Shown here in pieces: positions 1-7,913 of a stretch of 64,000 nucleotides of DNA (position 1 is the stretch's first letter; each line of letters opens with the position of its first letter). The DNA is taken from positions 62,001 to 126,000 of the forward strand of contig NZ_FYAS01000031.1 in NCBI RefSeq assembly GCF_900185715.1. The letters are read 5' to 3'. Under the pieces are notes generated by a model, which was not told the DNA's origin, ran no database searches, and worked only from the letters and a program-made list of their open reading frames with translations. The translations under genes were made by a program, and so were the position numbers. The DNA comes from Allobosea sp. CS1GBMeth4. GTDB taxonomy: Bacteria > Pseudomonadota > Alphaproteobacteria > Rhizobiales > Beijerinckiaceae.

Positions 1-225
1 TCGACCCTGCTCTCGATGATCTGGACACTCGGCGACTTCAACAGTGTCTACCTGCTCACCGGCGGCGGCCCGGGCGATCTCAACCACGTGCTGGCGACGC
101 TCGGCATCCGCTACATGCGCAACAACAATCTCGACCTCGGCATCGCCTCGATCATCGTCGCGATGCCGCTGATCCTGCCCATGGTGTGGTTCATGGTGAA
201 GCGTCTGTCGAAGGGAGCCGAGTGA
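1..225 (+). CDS. Sugar ABC transporter permease, MalF/UgpA type (3' end only)
   Basis: Only the last 74 codons are present; the gene begins before the window and ends with TGA at 223-225. The visible part includes the LLTGGGPGD segment and a last hydrophobic helix followed by a short basic tail, typical of the C-terminal end of MalF-type permeases (binding-protein-dependent transport system inner membrane component). In the family this subunit forms half of the membrane channel for a carbohydrate importer. The stop codon overlaps the start of the next permease by one base (TGATG), so the two are almost certainly translationally coupled. The substrate cannot be told from this fragment. Confidence 0.85.
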   Translation, partial: STLLSMIWTLGDFNSVYLLTGGGPGDLNHVLATLGIRYMRNNNLDLGIASIIVAMPLILPMVWFMVKRLSKGAE

Positions 226-1061
226 TGAAGAGAGTTCTCGACGAGGGCAAGCTCATCCTGATCGCCATTCCGGTCCTGATCTGGACCCTGCTGCCGATCT
301 ACCATCTCTTCGTGCTGTCGATCTCCAACCAGGAATCCATGCTGGCCGGCAAGCTCTGGCCCGACAAGCCGACGCTGCAGAACTTCCAGATCGTCTTCAA
401 CCAGCAGCACTACTACCTCAACAATTTCTGGCTGCAGCTGTTTAACAGCTTCCTCATCGCGATCGCGACCGGGCTGATCACCCTGTTCGTCGCGACCTGC
501 GCCGCCTTCGCCATCTCGCGGCTGCGGGCGCCCGGCGGCCGCACCATCATGAACTTCGCCCTGGCGACCTATCTGATCCCGGCCGCCTTCCTCGCCATTC
601 CCATGTACAAGGCCATGGGCACCTTCGGGCTGCTCAACACCCGCACGGCGCTGATCCTCGCCATGGTGGCGCTGGCCTCGCCCTATGCCATCTGGGTGCT
701 GAAGCAGGCCTCGGACAAGCTGCCCAGGGAGCTCGACGAGGCCGCGATCATGGACGGGGCGACCTCGCTCCAGCTCTTCCGGCTGGTCTACCTGCCGCTG
801 ATGAAGCCTTCGATGGTGGTGATCGGCATCTACGCGCTGCTCCTCGCCTGGAACGAATATCTCTACGCCTTCCTGCTGCTCTCGAGCGAGCAGGCGCTGC
901 CACTCGCGGTCGGCCTCGGCCTCTTCCTCTCGGCCGACGACGCGCCCTGGAACCTGCTGATGACGGCCGGGCTGATCTACGCCATCCCGCCGGCGGTGAT
1001 TTATTACGGCTTCCGCAACAACATGGTCTCGGGCCTGACCTCGGGGGCGGTGAAGAGCTGA
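225..1061 (+). CDS. Carbohydrate ABC transporter permease, MalG family
   Basis: 278 residues, the usual size for MalG-type inner-membrane permeases. Six hydrophobic segments are visible, the first at about residues 10-32. The cytoplasmic EAA loop that docks the ATPase is clear at about 170-195 (ELDEAAIMDGA then LPLMKP). The ATG at 225 is chosen because it overlaps the stop of the upstream MalF-type subunit (TGATG) and gives a normal N-terminus; a longer in-frame start at 186 would lie inside the upstream gene. It acts with the upstream permease, and with an ATPase and binding protein outside the window, to import a sugar or polyol. The transaldolase and dehydrogenase downstream suggest a pentose- or polyol-related substrate, which is inference. 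Confidence 0.9.
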   Translation: MKRVLDEGKLILIAIPVLIWTLLPIYHLFVLSISNQESMLAGKLWPDKPTLQNFQIVFNQQHYYLNNFWLQLFNSFLIAIATGLITLFVATCAAFAISRLRAPGGRTIMNFALATYLIPAAFLAIPMYKAMGTFGLLNTRTALILAMVALASPYAIWVLKQASDKLPRELDEAAIMDGATSLQLFRLVYLPLMKPSMVVIGIYALLLAWNEYLYAFLLLSSEQALPLAVGLGLFLSADDAPWNLLMTAGLIYAIPPAVIYYGFRNNMVSGLTSGAVKS

Positions 1062-1085
1062 CGTCTTTTGCTCTACACCTGCGCC

Positions 1086-1191
1086 GTCATTCCGGCCGCA
1101 GCGAAGCGCTGCGGCGGCATCCATCATGGGGCTCTGGGCGACTACGATGGGTTCCGGAGCTGCGCCGCTCTCGCGGCTTGTCCGGAATGAC
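1086..1191. repeat. REP-like palindromic intergenic element
   Basis: Two perfect 10-base arms, GTCATTCCGG at 1086-1095 and CCGGAATGAC at 1182-1191, enclose about 86 bases with further self-complementarity (for example a GCAGCGAAGCGCTGC run). A third copy of the terminal motif (GCAATGACGG) follows at about 1216. The element lies between the permease and the transaldolase gene and belongs to the same style of CGTCAT...ATGACG palindromes seen elsewhere in this window. No coding potential. Confidence 0.6.
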
Positions 1192-1279
1192 GAAGCGGGT
1201 GGTTCACAAAAGCTCGCAATGACGGCTGGCAGCCCTCATATTGGCGGCGAACGCCGCAACAACCCTGACGGATGACGTG

Positions 1280-2248
1280 ATGACCGCCTCAAAGCTCGAT
1301 CAGCTCCGCGCCATGACCACCGTCGTCGCCGATACCGGCGACATCGAGGCCGTGCGCCGCCTGAAGCCGGTCGACTGCACCACCAATCCGACGCTGCTGC
1401 TCAAGGCGGTGGAGACGCCGGCCTATGCCGCGCTGGTCGAGGAGGCGATCGCCTGGGGCCGGCGGCAGGGCGGCGCCGGCGTGGTCGAGGCGGTGTGCGA
1501 CCGGCTCGCCGTCACCTTCGGCGCGGAACTCGCCAGGATCGTGCCCGGCCGGGTCTCGACCGAGGTCGACGCCGATCTCTCCTTCGACACCGCCGCCAGC
1601 ATCGCGAAGGCACGCGCCATCATCGCCGCCTACAGGGAGCGCGGCGTCGAGCGTGAGCGCATCCTCATCAAGATCGCCTCGACCTGGGAAGGCCTGCAGG
1701 CGGCGCGCGTGCTGCAGCAGGAAGGCATCGACTGCAACCTGACGCTGCTTTTCGCCCTGCCGCAGGCGGTCGCGGCCGCCGATGCCGGGGCGTTCCTGAT
1801 CTCGCCCTTCGTCGGCCGCATCCTCGACTGGCACGTCAAGGCCGGCGGCGGACCCTACACGGCCGAGACCGATCCGGGCGTCGTCTCGGTGCGGACGATC
1901 TACAGCTACTACAAGGCCCACGGCATCGACACGGTGGTGATGGGCGCCTCCTTCCGCAATACCGGCGAGATCGAGGCGCTCGCCGGCTGCGACCGGCTGA
2001 CCATCGGCCCCGGCCTGCTGGATGAACTCGCCGGCGCGACCGGCGAGCTGCCGCGCAAGCTCTCGCCGGAGACTTCCGACCGGGTCCCGGCGAAGCTCGA
2101 CCTCGATGAAAAGGCTTTCCGCTTCGCCATGAACGAGGACGCGATGGCGACCGAGAAGCTCGCCGAGGGCATTCGCGGCTTCGTCAAGGACCTGCGCAGC
2201 CTGCGCAAGCTCGTCGCGGCCAAGCTCGACTCGGCCAAGGCGGCGTGA
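1280..2248 (+). CDS. tal: Transaldolase
   Basis: 322 residues, matching the TalB class of about 317. It transfers a dihydroxyacetone unit between sedoheptulose 7-phosphate and glyceraldehyde 3-phosphate in the non-oxidative pentose phosphate pathway (cytoplasm). The N-terminus TTVVADTGD at 13-21, CTTNP at 33-37 and the Schiff-base lysine in [11 protein letters not shown] (Lys131) are all present, followed by [10 protein letters not shown] 1280 gives the family N-terminus; a TTG 39 bases upstream would add a non-homologous extension. The stop overlaps the next gene by four bases (GTGA). Its place behind a sugar importer suggests it serves that catabolic route rather than, or as well as, the central pathway. 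Confidence 0.93.
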   Translation: MTASKLDQLRAMTTVVADTGDIEAVRRLKPVDCTTNPTLLLKAVETPAYAALVEEAIAWGRRQGGAGVVEAVCDRLAVTFGAELARIVPGRVSTEVDADLSFDTAASIAKARAIIAAYRERGVERERILIKIASTWEGLQAARVLQQEGIDCNLTLLFALPQAVAAADAGAFLISPFVGRILDWHVKAGGGPYTAETDPGVVSVRTIYSYYKAHGIDTVVMGASFRNTGEIEALAGCDRLTIGPGLLDELAGATGELPRKLSPETSDRVPAKLDLDEKAFRFAMNEDAMATEKLAEGIRGFVKDLRSLRKLVAAKLDSAKAA

Positions 2249-2961
2249 GCCCGGCAGCCGCAGCGCAGATCGCCGTCGTCACCGGCGGCGCCGGGGGCAT
2301 CGGCCGCGCCGTCTGCGAGCGCCTGGCGCGGGACGGCGTCGTCCCGGTGGTGTGGGACCTGGCGGATGGCGGTGGCGGCCACGCCTTCGTCGCCTGCGAC
2401 GTCACGGACGAGGCGCAGGTCGCCGCCGCGCTCGAGCGCACCGAGCGCGAGCACGGACCTGTCGCGATCCTCGTCAACAATGCCGGGCTGACCGGTCCCT
2501 CGACGACCGTGGCCGAGACGCCGCTGGCGCAATGGCAGAGAGTCCAGGCGGTCAATCTGACCGGCACCTTCCTCTGCTCGCGCGCCGTCGCGGCGGCGAT
2601 GGTGCCGCGCGGGCGGGGCCGCATCGTCAACATCGCCTCGCTCGCCGGCAAGGAGGGCACGCCGACCCTCTCGGCCTACAGCGCCGCCAAGGCCGGCGTG
2701 ATCGCGCTGACCAAGGCCCATGGCAAGGAACTCGCCGGCACCGGCGTCCTGGTCAACGCGGTGGCGCCGGCGGCGATCGAAACCGAATTGCTGCGGCAAA
2801 TGAGCGAGGAGACCGTCGCGACCATGATCGCCAAGAGTCCGCTGAAGCGGCTCGGCACGGTCGACGAGCTCGCCGAACTGGTCGCCTGGCTCGCCAGCGA
2901 GACATGCAGCTTCTCGACCGGCGCCGTCTTCGACCTGTCCGGCGGCCGCGCGACCTACTGA
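2245..2961 (+). CDS. SDR-family NAD(P)-dependent oxidoreductase
   Basis: 238 residues, a classical short-chain dehydrogenase. The dinucleotide-binding motif TGGAGGIG is at 13-20, NNAG at 78-81, the catalytic Ser at about 132 and YSAAK (Tyr145, Lys149) as the active-site pair. The GTG start overlaps the transaldolase stop (GTGA), so it is translated from the same mRNA. By family it could be a sugar/polyol dehydrogenase or a 3-oxoacyl reductase; placement in a sugar-uptake operon favours oxidation of a sugar, polyol or sugar acid. The exact substrate cannot be read from the sequence. It converges on the next gene with a 7-base overlap of the two 3' ends. Confidence 0.88.
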   Translation: MSPAAAAQIAVVTGGAGGIGRAVCERLARDGVVPVVWDLADGGGGHAFVACDVTDEAQVAAALERTEREHGPVAILVNNAGLTGPSTTVAETPLAQWQRVQAVNLTGTFLCSRAVAAAMVPRGRGRIVNIASLAGKEGTPTLSAYSAAKAGVIALTKAHGKELAGTGVLVNAVAPAAIETELLRQMSEETVATMIAKSPLKRLGTVDELAELVAWLASETCSFSTGAVFDLSGGRATY

Positions 2962-3473
2962 GGCTGCGCCGCGGCCCGCAAATCTGCCTTCGTCTCCAGC
3001 GCGGGCGGAACGACAGGGGCCGTGGCGGAGGGGGTGAAATAGGCCCGCCCGCGGGCAGCCGCCGTTTCGAGCGTCTCGCGCTGGGCCTTCGGCAGCCGCT
3101 TCGTGTCTTCGAGTGCTGCGAAGTCGCTGGTCAGATGGTCCGACGAACGCTGACCGTTGAAGACGACGACTCCGCTGCGGGTGACGACGATGTCGCCTTT
3201 CCGCAGGGTCGGGTCGCGCAGATACCAGTAGGCGTCGCTCGCCGGGTCGAGCTTGACCGCGGGTTCCGCCGGCTTCGGACTGGCGGGGCGTGCCTTCTGC
3301 GGCTTCGGCTTGATCGCCGGCCCGTCCGGCGCGCCGATCGCGGCGGGTGGCCTCGGACTGCCGAATATCGCCTGCGTCAGGTCGTCGAAGAAGCCGGCGG
3401 CCCGGGCCTGCGGTGCCATCGCAATCCCGATGCCGGCGGCCAGGCCCGTCGCCAGGATCATCCGTCGCGTCAT
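2955..3473 (-). CDS. Hypothetical exported protein, 172 aa
   Basis: Not recognised as a named family. The N-terminus MTRRMILATGLAAGIGIAMA with an ARA-A cleavage motif is a good signal peptide (about 25 residues), so the protein is probably periplasmic. A Pro/Lys/Ala-rich linker at about 40-75 precedes a compact C-terminal region of about 90 residues containing DAYWYLRDPTLRKGDIVV, which reads like a small globular beta-rich domain. It is transcribed alone and converges with the dehydrogenase. No metal-binding or catalytic motif is evident. Confidence 0.6.
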   Translation of the reverse strand: MTRRMILATGLAAGIGIAMAPQARAAGFFDDLTQAIFGSPRPPAAIGAPDGPAIKPKPQKARPASPKPAEPAVKLDPASDAYWYLRDPTLRKGDIVVTRSGVVVFNGQRSSDHLTSDFAALEDTKRLPKAQRETLETAAARGRAYFTPSATAPVVPPALETKADLRAAAQPQ

Positions 3474-3597
3474 CGCCGAATCTCCCCTTCCTGCGTCGCT
3501 CGATCTGCGCCGCGCTTGTCGCTGTCAGCGCCGCAATCGAGGGATCAGGCGCCCGTTCCTCTCAAACGAGGCTAGGGCGGGAAGGTTCGGTGCGAGT

Positions 3598-5268
3598 TCA
3601 ACCTTTCGCGGCGAGCGCCTCGGCCCGGATGGTGGAGAGCGATTTCGCTGGCGTGATCGCCTCGGGATCGAGCAGGCAATGGATGATCGCGGGCTTGCCG
3701 CTGGTCAGCGCCCGCTCGAAGGCAGGCGCGAACTCCCCGGTCGTCTCGACGCGCTCGCCATGGCCGCCGAAGGCCCTCGCATAGGCGGCGAAATCGGGAT
3801 TCTTCAGCGTGGTCGCCGAGACCCGGCCCGGATATTCGCGCTCCTGATGCATGCGGATGGTGCCGTACATGCCGTTGTCGACGACGATGACGATCACCGG
3901 CAGTTCGTATTGCACCGCGGTCGCGAAATCCTGGCCGTTCATCAGGAAGCAGCCATCGCCGGCGAAGGCGACGACGGTGCGCTCCGGAAACAGCCGCTTG
4001 GCGCCGATCGCCGCCGGCACGCCATAGCCCATCGAGCCCGAGGTCGGCGCGAGCTGCGTCGCGAATCTGGTGAAGCGATGGAAGCGATGCACCCAGGTCG
4101 CGTAATTGCCGGCGCCGTTGCACAGGATCGCGTCGGGTGGGAGATTGCGGCGCAGCCAGGTCACCATCTCGCCGGGGTGGAACTTGCCCGGCACCGGCGC
4201 CGGCTGCTCGGTCCAGGCGAGATAGGCGTCGTGCGCCGCGGCGGCGGCGCCGGACCAGGGGACCGACTGCGGTGGGTGGACCGTCTCCAGCGCGGCGCAG
4301 AAGGCCGTGGGCGAGGCGTTGATCGCCAGCTCCGGCCGGTAGACGCGGCCGAGCTCTTCCGGGTCGGGATGGACGTGCACCAGCGGCCTGCCCGGATTGG
4401 GGATGCCGAACAGGGTGTAGGACTGGCTCGGCATCTCGGAGAGCCGGCCGCCCACCATCAGCACGAGGTCGCTGTCCTTGATCCGCTGCAGCAGCTTCGG
4501 ATTGGGGCCGATGCCGAGATCGCCGGCGAAGTTCGGATGATCGGCCGGAAACAGCATCTGCCGGCGGAACGAGACCGCGACCGGCAGGTCGAAGCGCTCG
4601 GCAAAGCGCTGGAAGCGCTCGATCGCCTGCGGGTTCCAACGCGAGCCGCCGAGGATGGCGATCGGCGCCTTCGCCGCCCAGAGTCGCTTCTGCAGGTCGA
4701 TCGTCTGCAGCAGCGAGGGGTGCGTCTCGGTGACCTGATAGGGCTGCGCGTCCGGGACGTCGGCGAGGTCGGTCAGCACGTCTTCGGGCAGCGCGATCAC
4801 CACCGGGCCGGGCCGGCCGGCGGTCGCGACATGGAAGGCGCGGCTGATGATCTCTGGGATGCGCGCGGCGTCGTCGATCTCGGTCGCCCATTTGGTCATC
4901 GTGCCGAAGACGGCGCGATAGTCGAGCTCCTGGAAGGCCTCGCGCTCGCGCATGCCGCGCTCGATCTGGCCGACGAACAGGATCATCGGCGTGGAATCCT
5001 GATGCGCGATATGGATGCCGGGCGAGGCGTTGGTCGCGCCCGGGCCGCGCGTCACGAAACAGATGCCCGGCCTGCCGGTCAATTTGCCGGCGGCCTCCGC
5101 CATCATCGCGGCGCCGCCCTCGGCGCGGCAGATCGTGACCTTGAGGTCGGCGTCGTGCAGCGCGTCGAGCACGGCGAGATAGCTCTCGCCCGGCACGCAG
5201 AAGGCGTCGGTCGCGCCGTGGATCAGGAGTTGGTCGACGAGGATCTGCCCGCCGGTGCGCTCAGCCAT
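3598..5268 (-). CDS. Thiamine-pyrophosphate-dependent enzyme, acetolactate-synthase-like
   Basis: 556 residues with the three-domain arrangement of the acetolactate synthase/benzoylformate decarboxylase superfamily. The conserved Glu that activates the cofactor is Glu50 (ICRAEGGAAMMAEA), and the TPP/Mg motif begins GDGCFLMNGQ at about 437 and ends VDNGMYG. It carries no obvious FAD-specific signature of true IlvB and has no IlvH partner nearby, so a non-anabolic role is likelier. It starts within the end of the upstream CoA-transferase gene (8-base overlap) and so is co-translated with it. The 2-oxo-acid substrate is unknown; in this block it may belong to amino-acid or dicarboxylate breakdown. 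Confidence 0.82.
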   Translation of the reverse strand: MAERTGGQILVDQLLIHGATDAFCVPGESYLAVLDALHDADLKVTICRAEGGAAMMAEAAGKLTGRPGICFVTRGPGATNASPGIHIAHQDSTPMILFVGQIERGMREREAFQELDYRAVFGTMTKWATEIDDAARIPEIISRAFHVATAGRPGPVVIALPEDVLTDLADVPDAQPYQVTETHPSLLQTIDLQKRLWAAKAPIAILGGSRWNPQAIERFQRFAERFDLPVAVSFRRQMLFPADHPNFAGDLGIGPNPKLLQRIKDSDLVLMVGGRLSEMPSQSYTLFGIPNPGRPLVHVHPDPEELGRVYRPELAINASPTAFCAALETVHPPQSVPWSGAAAAAHDAYLAWTEQPAPVPGKFHPGEMVTWLRRNLPPDAILCNGAGNYATWVHRFHRFTRFATQLAPTSGSMGYGVPAAIGAKRLFPERTVVAFAGDGCFLMNGQDFATAVQYELPVIVIVVDNGMYGTIRMHQEREYPGRVSATTLKNPDFAAYARAFGGHGERVETTGEFAPAFERALTSGKPAIIHCLLDPEAITPAKSLSTIRAEALAAKG

Positions 5269-6451
5269 TGTATGGCCCTCCCCAGGCCGGGTCGTTCAGG
5301 ATGTCGTGCGCATGCTCGCCGAGGCGCGGGCTCGGCCGGCTCGCGACCTGCCTGACGCCGTCGAGCACGATCGGCGAGGCGATGGTCGGCGTCGCGCCGG
5401 CCCGGGCTGCCGGGTTCGGCAGGTCGACGCGCACGCCGCGCGCCTTGACCTGCGGGTCGGCGAAGACCTCGTCGATCGTGTTGATCGGGCCGGCCGGCAC
5501 GCCGACGGCCTCCAGCCTGGCGAGCAGGTCGCGCTTCGGAAAGCGGCTGGTCAGCGCGTTGAGGCGCGCCGTCAGGGCAACCCGGTTGGCGACGCGCGAG
5601 CGGTTGTCGACATAGTCGGGTTCGGCCGCGAAGCCGGCATCGCCGACCACCTCGCAGAGCTTGCGCCATTGCCCGTCATTGCCGGTGGCGATGATGATGT
5701 GCCCGTCCGCCACCGGGAAGACGTCATAGGGCACGATGTTGGGATGGGCGTTGCCGAGGCGCTGCGGCGCCTTGCCCGAGACGAGATAGTTCATCGCCTG
5801 GTTGCCGAGCACCGCGATCTGCGCGTCGAGCAGCGCCATGTCGAGCGTCGCGCCTTCGCCGGTCTGGTCGCGCCGGCGCAATGCGGCGAGGATGCCGGTC
5901 GTGGCGTAGAGGCCGGTATAGATGTCGGCGACGGCATAGCCCGCCTTCATCGGCGCGCCGTCCGGCTCGCCGGTGACAGACATCGGACCGCCCATGCCCT
6001 GGACCAGGAAGTCGTAGCCGGCGCGCGGCGCATAGGGGCCGTCCTGGCCGAAGCCGGTGACCGAGCAATAGATCAGCCGCGGATGGGCCTTGCGCATCGC
6101 GGCGGCGTCGAGCCCGTATTTGACGAGGCCGCCGACCTTGAAGTTCTCGATCACCACATCGGCATGGGCAGCGAGCCGGTGCACCAGCGCCTGGCCTTCC
6201 GGCGTGCGGAAATCGGCCGTGATCGAGCGCTTGCCGCGATTGGCCGAATGGAAATAGGCGGCCGAGAGATGCTCCTCGCCCGCGCCCTCGACGAAGGGCG
6301 GCCCCCATTTGCGAGTGTCGTCGCCCTCGGGCGCCTCGACCTTGATGACATCGGCGCCGAGATCGGCAAGGAGCTGGCCGATCCACGGCCCGGCGAGGAT
6401 GCGCGCCAGCTCGAGGATGCGCAGGCCGGCGAGGGGAGGGGTATTGGACAT
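5261..6451 (-). CDS. CaiB/BaiF (class III) CoA-transferase, candidate succinyl-CoA:glutarate transferase
   Basis: 396 residues, the normal size for class III CoA-transferases. The N-terminal LAGLRILELARILAGPW segment, VIKVEAPEGDD and the catalytic Asp (Asp147 in RAGYDFLVQGMGG), which forms the acyl anhydride intermediate, are all visible. ATG 6451 gives this family N-terminus; an upstream ATG at 6532 adds 27 poor residues that lie in a palindromic repeat. The nearest upstream gene on the same strand is glutaryl-CoA dehydrogenase. In mammals (SUGCT) and pseudomonads (GcdG) a CoA-transferase of this class activates glutarate for that enzyme, so this function is proposed here as inference. Confidence 0.85.
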   Translation of the reverse strand: MSNTPPLAGLRILELARILAGPWIGQLLADLGADVIKVEAPEGDDTRKWGPPFVEGAGEEHLSAAYFHSANRGKRSITADFRTPEGQALVHRLAAHADVVIENFKVGGLVKYGLDAAAMRKAHPRLIYCSVTGFGQDGPYAPRAGYDFLVQGMGGPMSVTGEPDGAPMKAGYAVADIYTGLYATTGILAALRRRDQTGEGATLDMALLDAQIAVLGNQAMNYLVSGKAPQRLGNAHPNIVPYDVFPVADGHIIIATGNDGQWRKLCEVVGDAGFAAEPDYVDNRSRVANRVALTARLNALTSRFPKRDLLARLEAVGVPAGPINTIDEVFADPQVKARGVRVDLPNPAARAGATPTIASPIVLDGVRQVASRPSPRLGEHAHDILNDPAWGGPYNG

Positions 6452-6465
6452 CGACTGATCCACGT

Positions 6466-6546
6466 CGTCATGGTCGGCCTTGAGCCGACCATCTCTTCGG
6501 GAGTCTGGTTCGGGGAGAGACGGCCGGGTCAAGCCCGGCCATGACG
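6466..6546. repeat. REP-like element with two internal hairpins
   Basis: Outer arms CGTCATGG (6466-6473) and CCATGACG (6539-6546) enclose two further inverted repeats: GGTCGGC-CTTGA-GCCGACC at the left and GGCCGGG-TCAA-GCCCGGCC at the right. The whole can fold as a branched structure. It lies between glutaryl-CoA dehydrogenase and the CoA-transferase on the same strand, so it would form inside their transcript and could affect stability or readthrough. Confidence 0.65.
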
Positions 6547-6555
6547 CTGGATATC

Positions 6556-7773
6556 TCAGAAGAACGCCTGCAGCCCGGTGACGGCCCGGCCGAGGATCAG
6601 CGCATGGACGTCGTGCGTGCCCTCATAGGTGTTGACCGTCTCGAGGTTCGCCGCGTGGCGCATGACGTGGTACTCGATCTGGATGCCGTTGCCGCCGTGC
6701 ATGTCGCGGGCGGCGCGGGCGATGTCGAGCGCCTTGCCGCAATTGTTGCGCTTGACGAGGCTGATCATCTCCGGCGCCATCTTGCCCTCGTCGAGCAGCC
6801 GCCCGACGCGCAGCGAACCCTGCAGGCCGAGCGTGATCTCGGTCACCATGTCGGCGAGCTTTTTCTGGAAGAGCTGCGTCTGGGCGAGCGGCTTGTTGAA
6901 CTGCTTGCGGTCGAGCCCGTATTGGCGGGCGCGGTGGAAGCAGTCCTCGGCGGCGCCCATCGCGCCCCAGGAGATGCCGTAGCGGGCGCGGTTGAGGCAG
7001 CCGAACGGACCCTTGAGGCCGGAGACGTTCGGGAGCAGGTTCTCTTCCGGCACGATCACGCCGTCCATGACGACTTCGCCGGTGATCGAGGCGCGCAGCG
7101 AAAGCTTGCCGCCGATCTTCGGGGCGGACAGGCCCTTCATGCCCTTTTCGAGGATGAAGCCGCGGATCTGGTTGTCATGCGCGGCCGACTTCGCCCAGAC
7201 GACGAAGACGTCGGCGATCGGCGAGTTCGAGATCCACATCTTCGATCCCGTCAGCCTGTAGCCGTCGGCGACCTTCTCGGCCCGGGTCTTCATCCCGGCC
7301 GGGTCGGAGCCGGCATCCGGCTCGGTCAGGCCGAAGCAGCCGACCCATTCGCCCGAGCCGAGCTTGGGCAGGTACTTCCTGCGCTGGTTCTCGTCGCCAT
7401 AGGCGTAGATCGGGTACATCACCAGCGAGGACTGGACCGACATCATCGAGCGGTAGCCGGAGTCGATGCGCTCGACCTCGCGGGCGACGAGCCCGTAGGA
7501 GACGTAATTGGCGCCGGCGCAGCCGTATTCCTCGGGAACCGTCACGCCGAGCAGGCCGAGCTGGCCCATCTCGTTGAAGATCTCGCGGTCGGTCTTCTCC
7601 TCGAGATAGGCCTCGGCCACGCGCGGCAGCAGCTTCTCCTGCGCGTAGTCGCGCGCGGTGTCGCGGATCAGCCGCTCGTCTTCGGTCAGCTGCTCGTCGA
7701 GCAGGAAGGGGTCTTCCCAGTTGAACTCGGCCAGCTTGTGGCTGTGGGCGCTCTTGCGCGCGGCTTCGGCCAT
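6556..7773 (-). CDS. gcdH: Glutaryl-CoA dehydrogenase (decarboxylating acyl-CoA dehydrogenase)
   Basis: 405 residues. It oxidises and decarboxylates glutaryl-CoA to crotonyl-CoA using FAD, the last special step of lysine, tryptophan and glutarate degradation. The N-terminal [17 protein letters not shown] segment is characteristic of this subfamily, as are [13 protein letters not shown] and the C-terminal [16 protein letters not shown], whose Glu (about 384) is the catalytic base. The start at 7773 has a good GGGAGA ribosome site. It is followed on the same strand by a CoA-transferase that could supply its substrate and preceded by an ALDH7 gene, separated by a palindromic repeat. Confidence 0.93.
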   Translation of the reverse strand: MAEAARKSAHSHKLAEFNWEDPFLLDEQLTEDERLIRDTARDYAQEKLLPRVAEAYLEEKTDREIFNEMGQLGLLGVTVPEEYGCAGANYVSYGLVAREVERIDSGYRSMMSVQSSLVMYPIYAYGDENQRRKYLPKLGSGEWVGCFGLTEPDAGSDPAGMKTRAEKVADGYRLTGSKMWISNSPIADVFVVWAKSAAHDNQIRGFILEKGMKGLSAPKIGGKLSLRASITGEVVMDGVIVPEENLLPNVSGLKGPFGCLNRARYGISWGAMGAAEDCFHRARQYGLDRKQFNKPLAQTQLFQKKLADMVTEITLGLQGSLRVGRLLDEGKMAPEMISLVKRNNCGKALDIARAARDMHGGNGIQIEYHVMRHAANLETVNTYEGTHDVHALILGRAVTGLQAFF

Positions 7774-7800
7774 GATGCTCTCCCTGCTTTTCCTTGCCTA

Positions 7801-7892
7801 CCGTCATTGCGAGGAGCGTAGCGACGAAGCAATCCAGGGGGGCTTGGAGCGCTGCCGCCCCTGGATTGCTTCGCTGCGCTCGCAATGACGGC
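7801..7892. repeat. REP-like palindrome (CCGTCATTGCGAG ... CGCAATGACGG)
   Basis: The two ends, CCGTCATTGCGAG and CTCGCAATGACGG-type arms, together with the inner arms GAAGCAATCCAGGGG and CCCCTGGATTGCTTC, form a nearly complete palindrome of about 90 bases. Repeats beginning CGTCATTGCGAG and containing GAAGCAATCC are common intergenic repeats in many proteobacterial genomes. Here it sits between the ALDH7 gene and gcdH, both on the minus strand, so it may act within a shared transcript. Confidence 0.75.
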
Positions 7893-7913
7893 GTGGTTCC
7901 TCAGTTCAATGTC

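Noticed and set aside
3253-5355. Open frame of about 700 codons opposite the TPP enzyme
   Set aside because: Shadow of the minus-strand gene; no ribosome site or motif.
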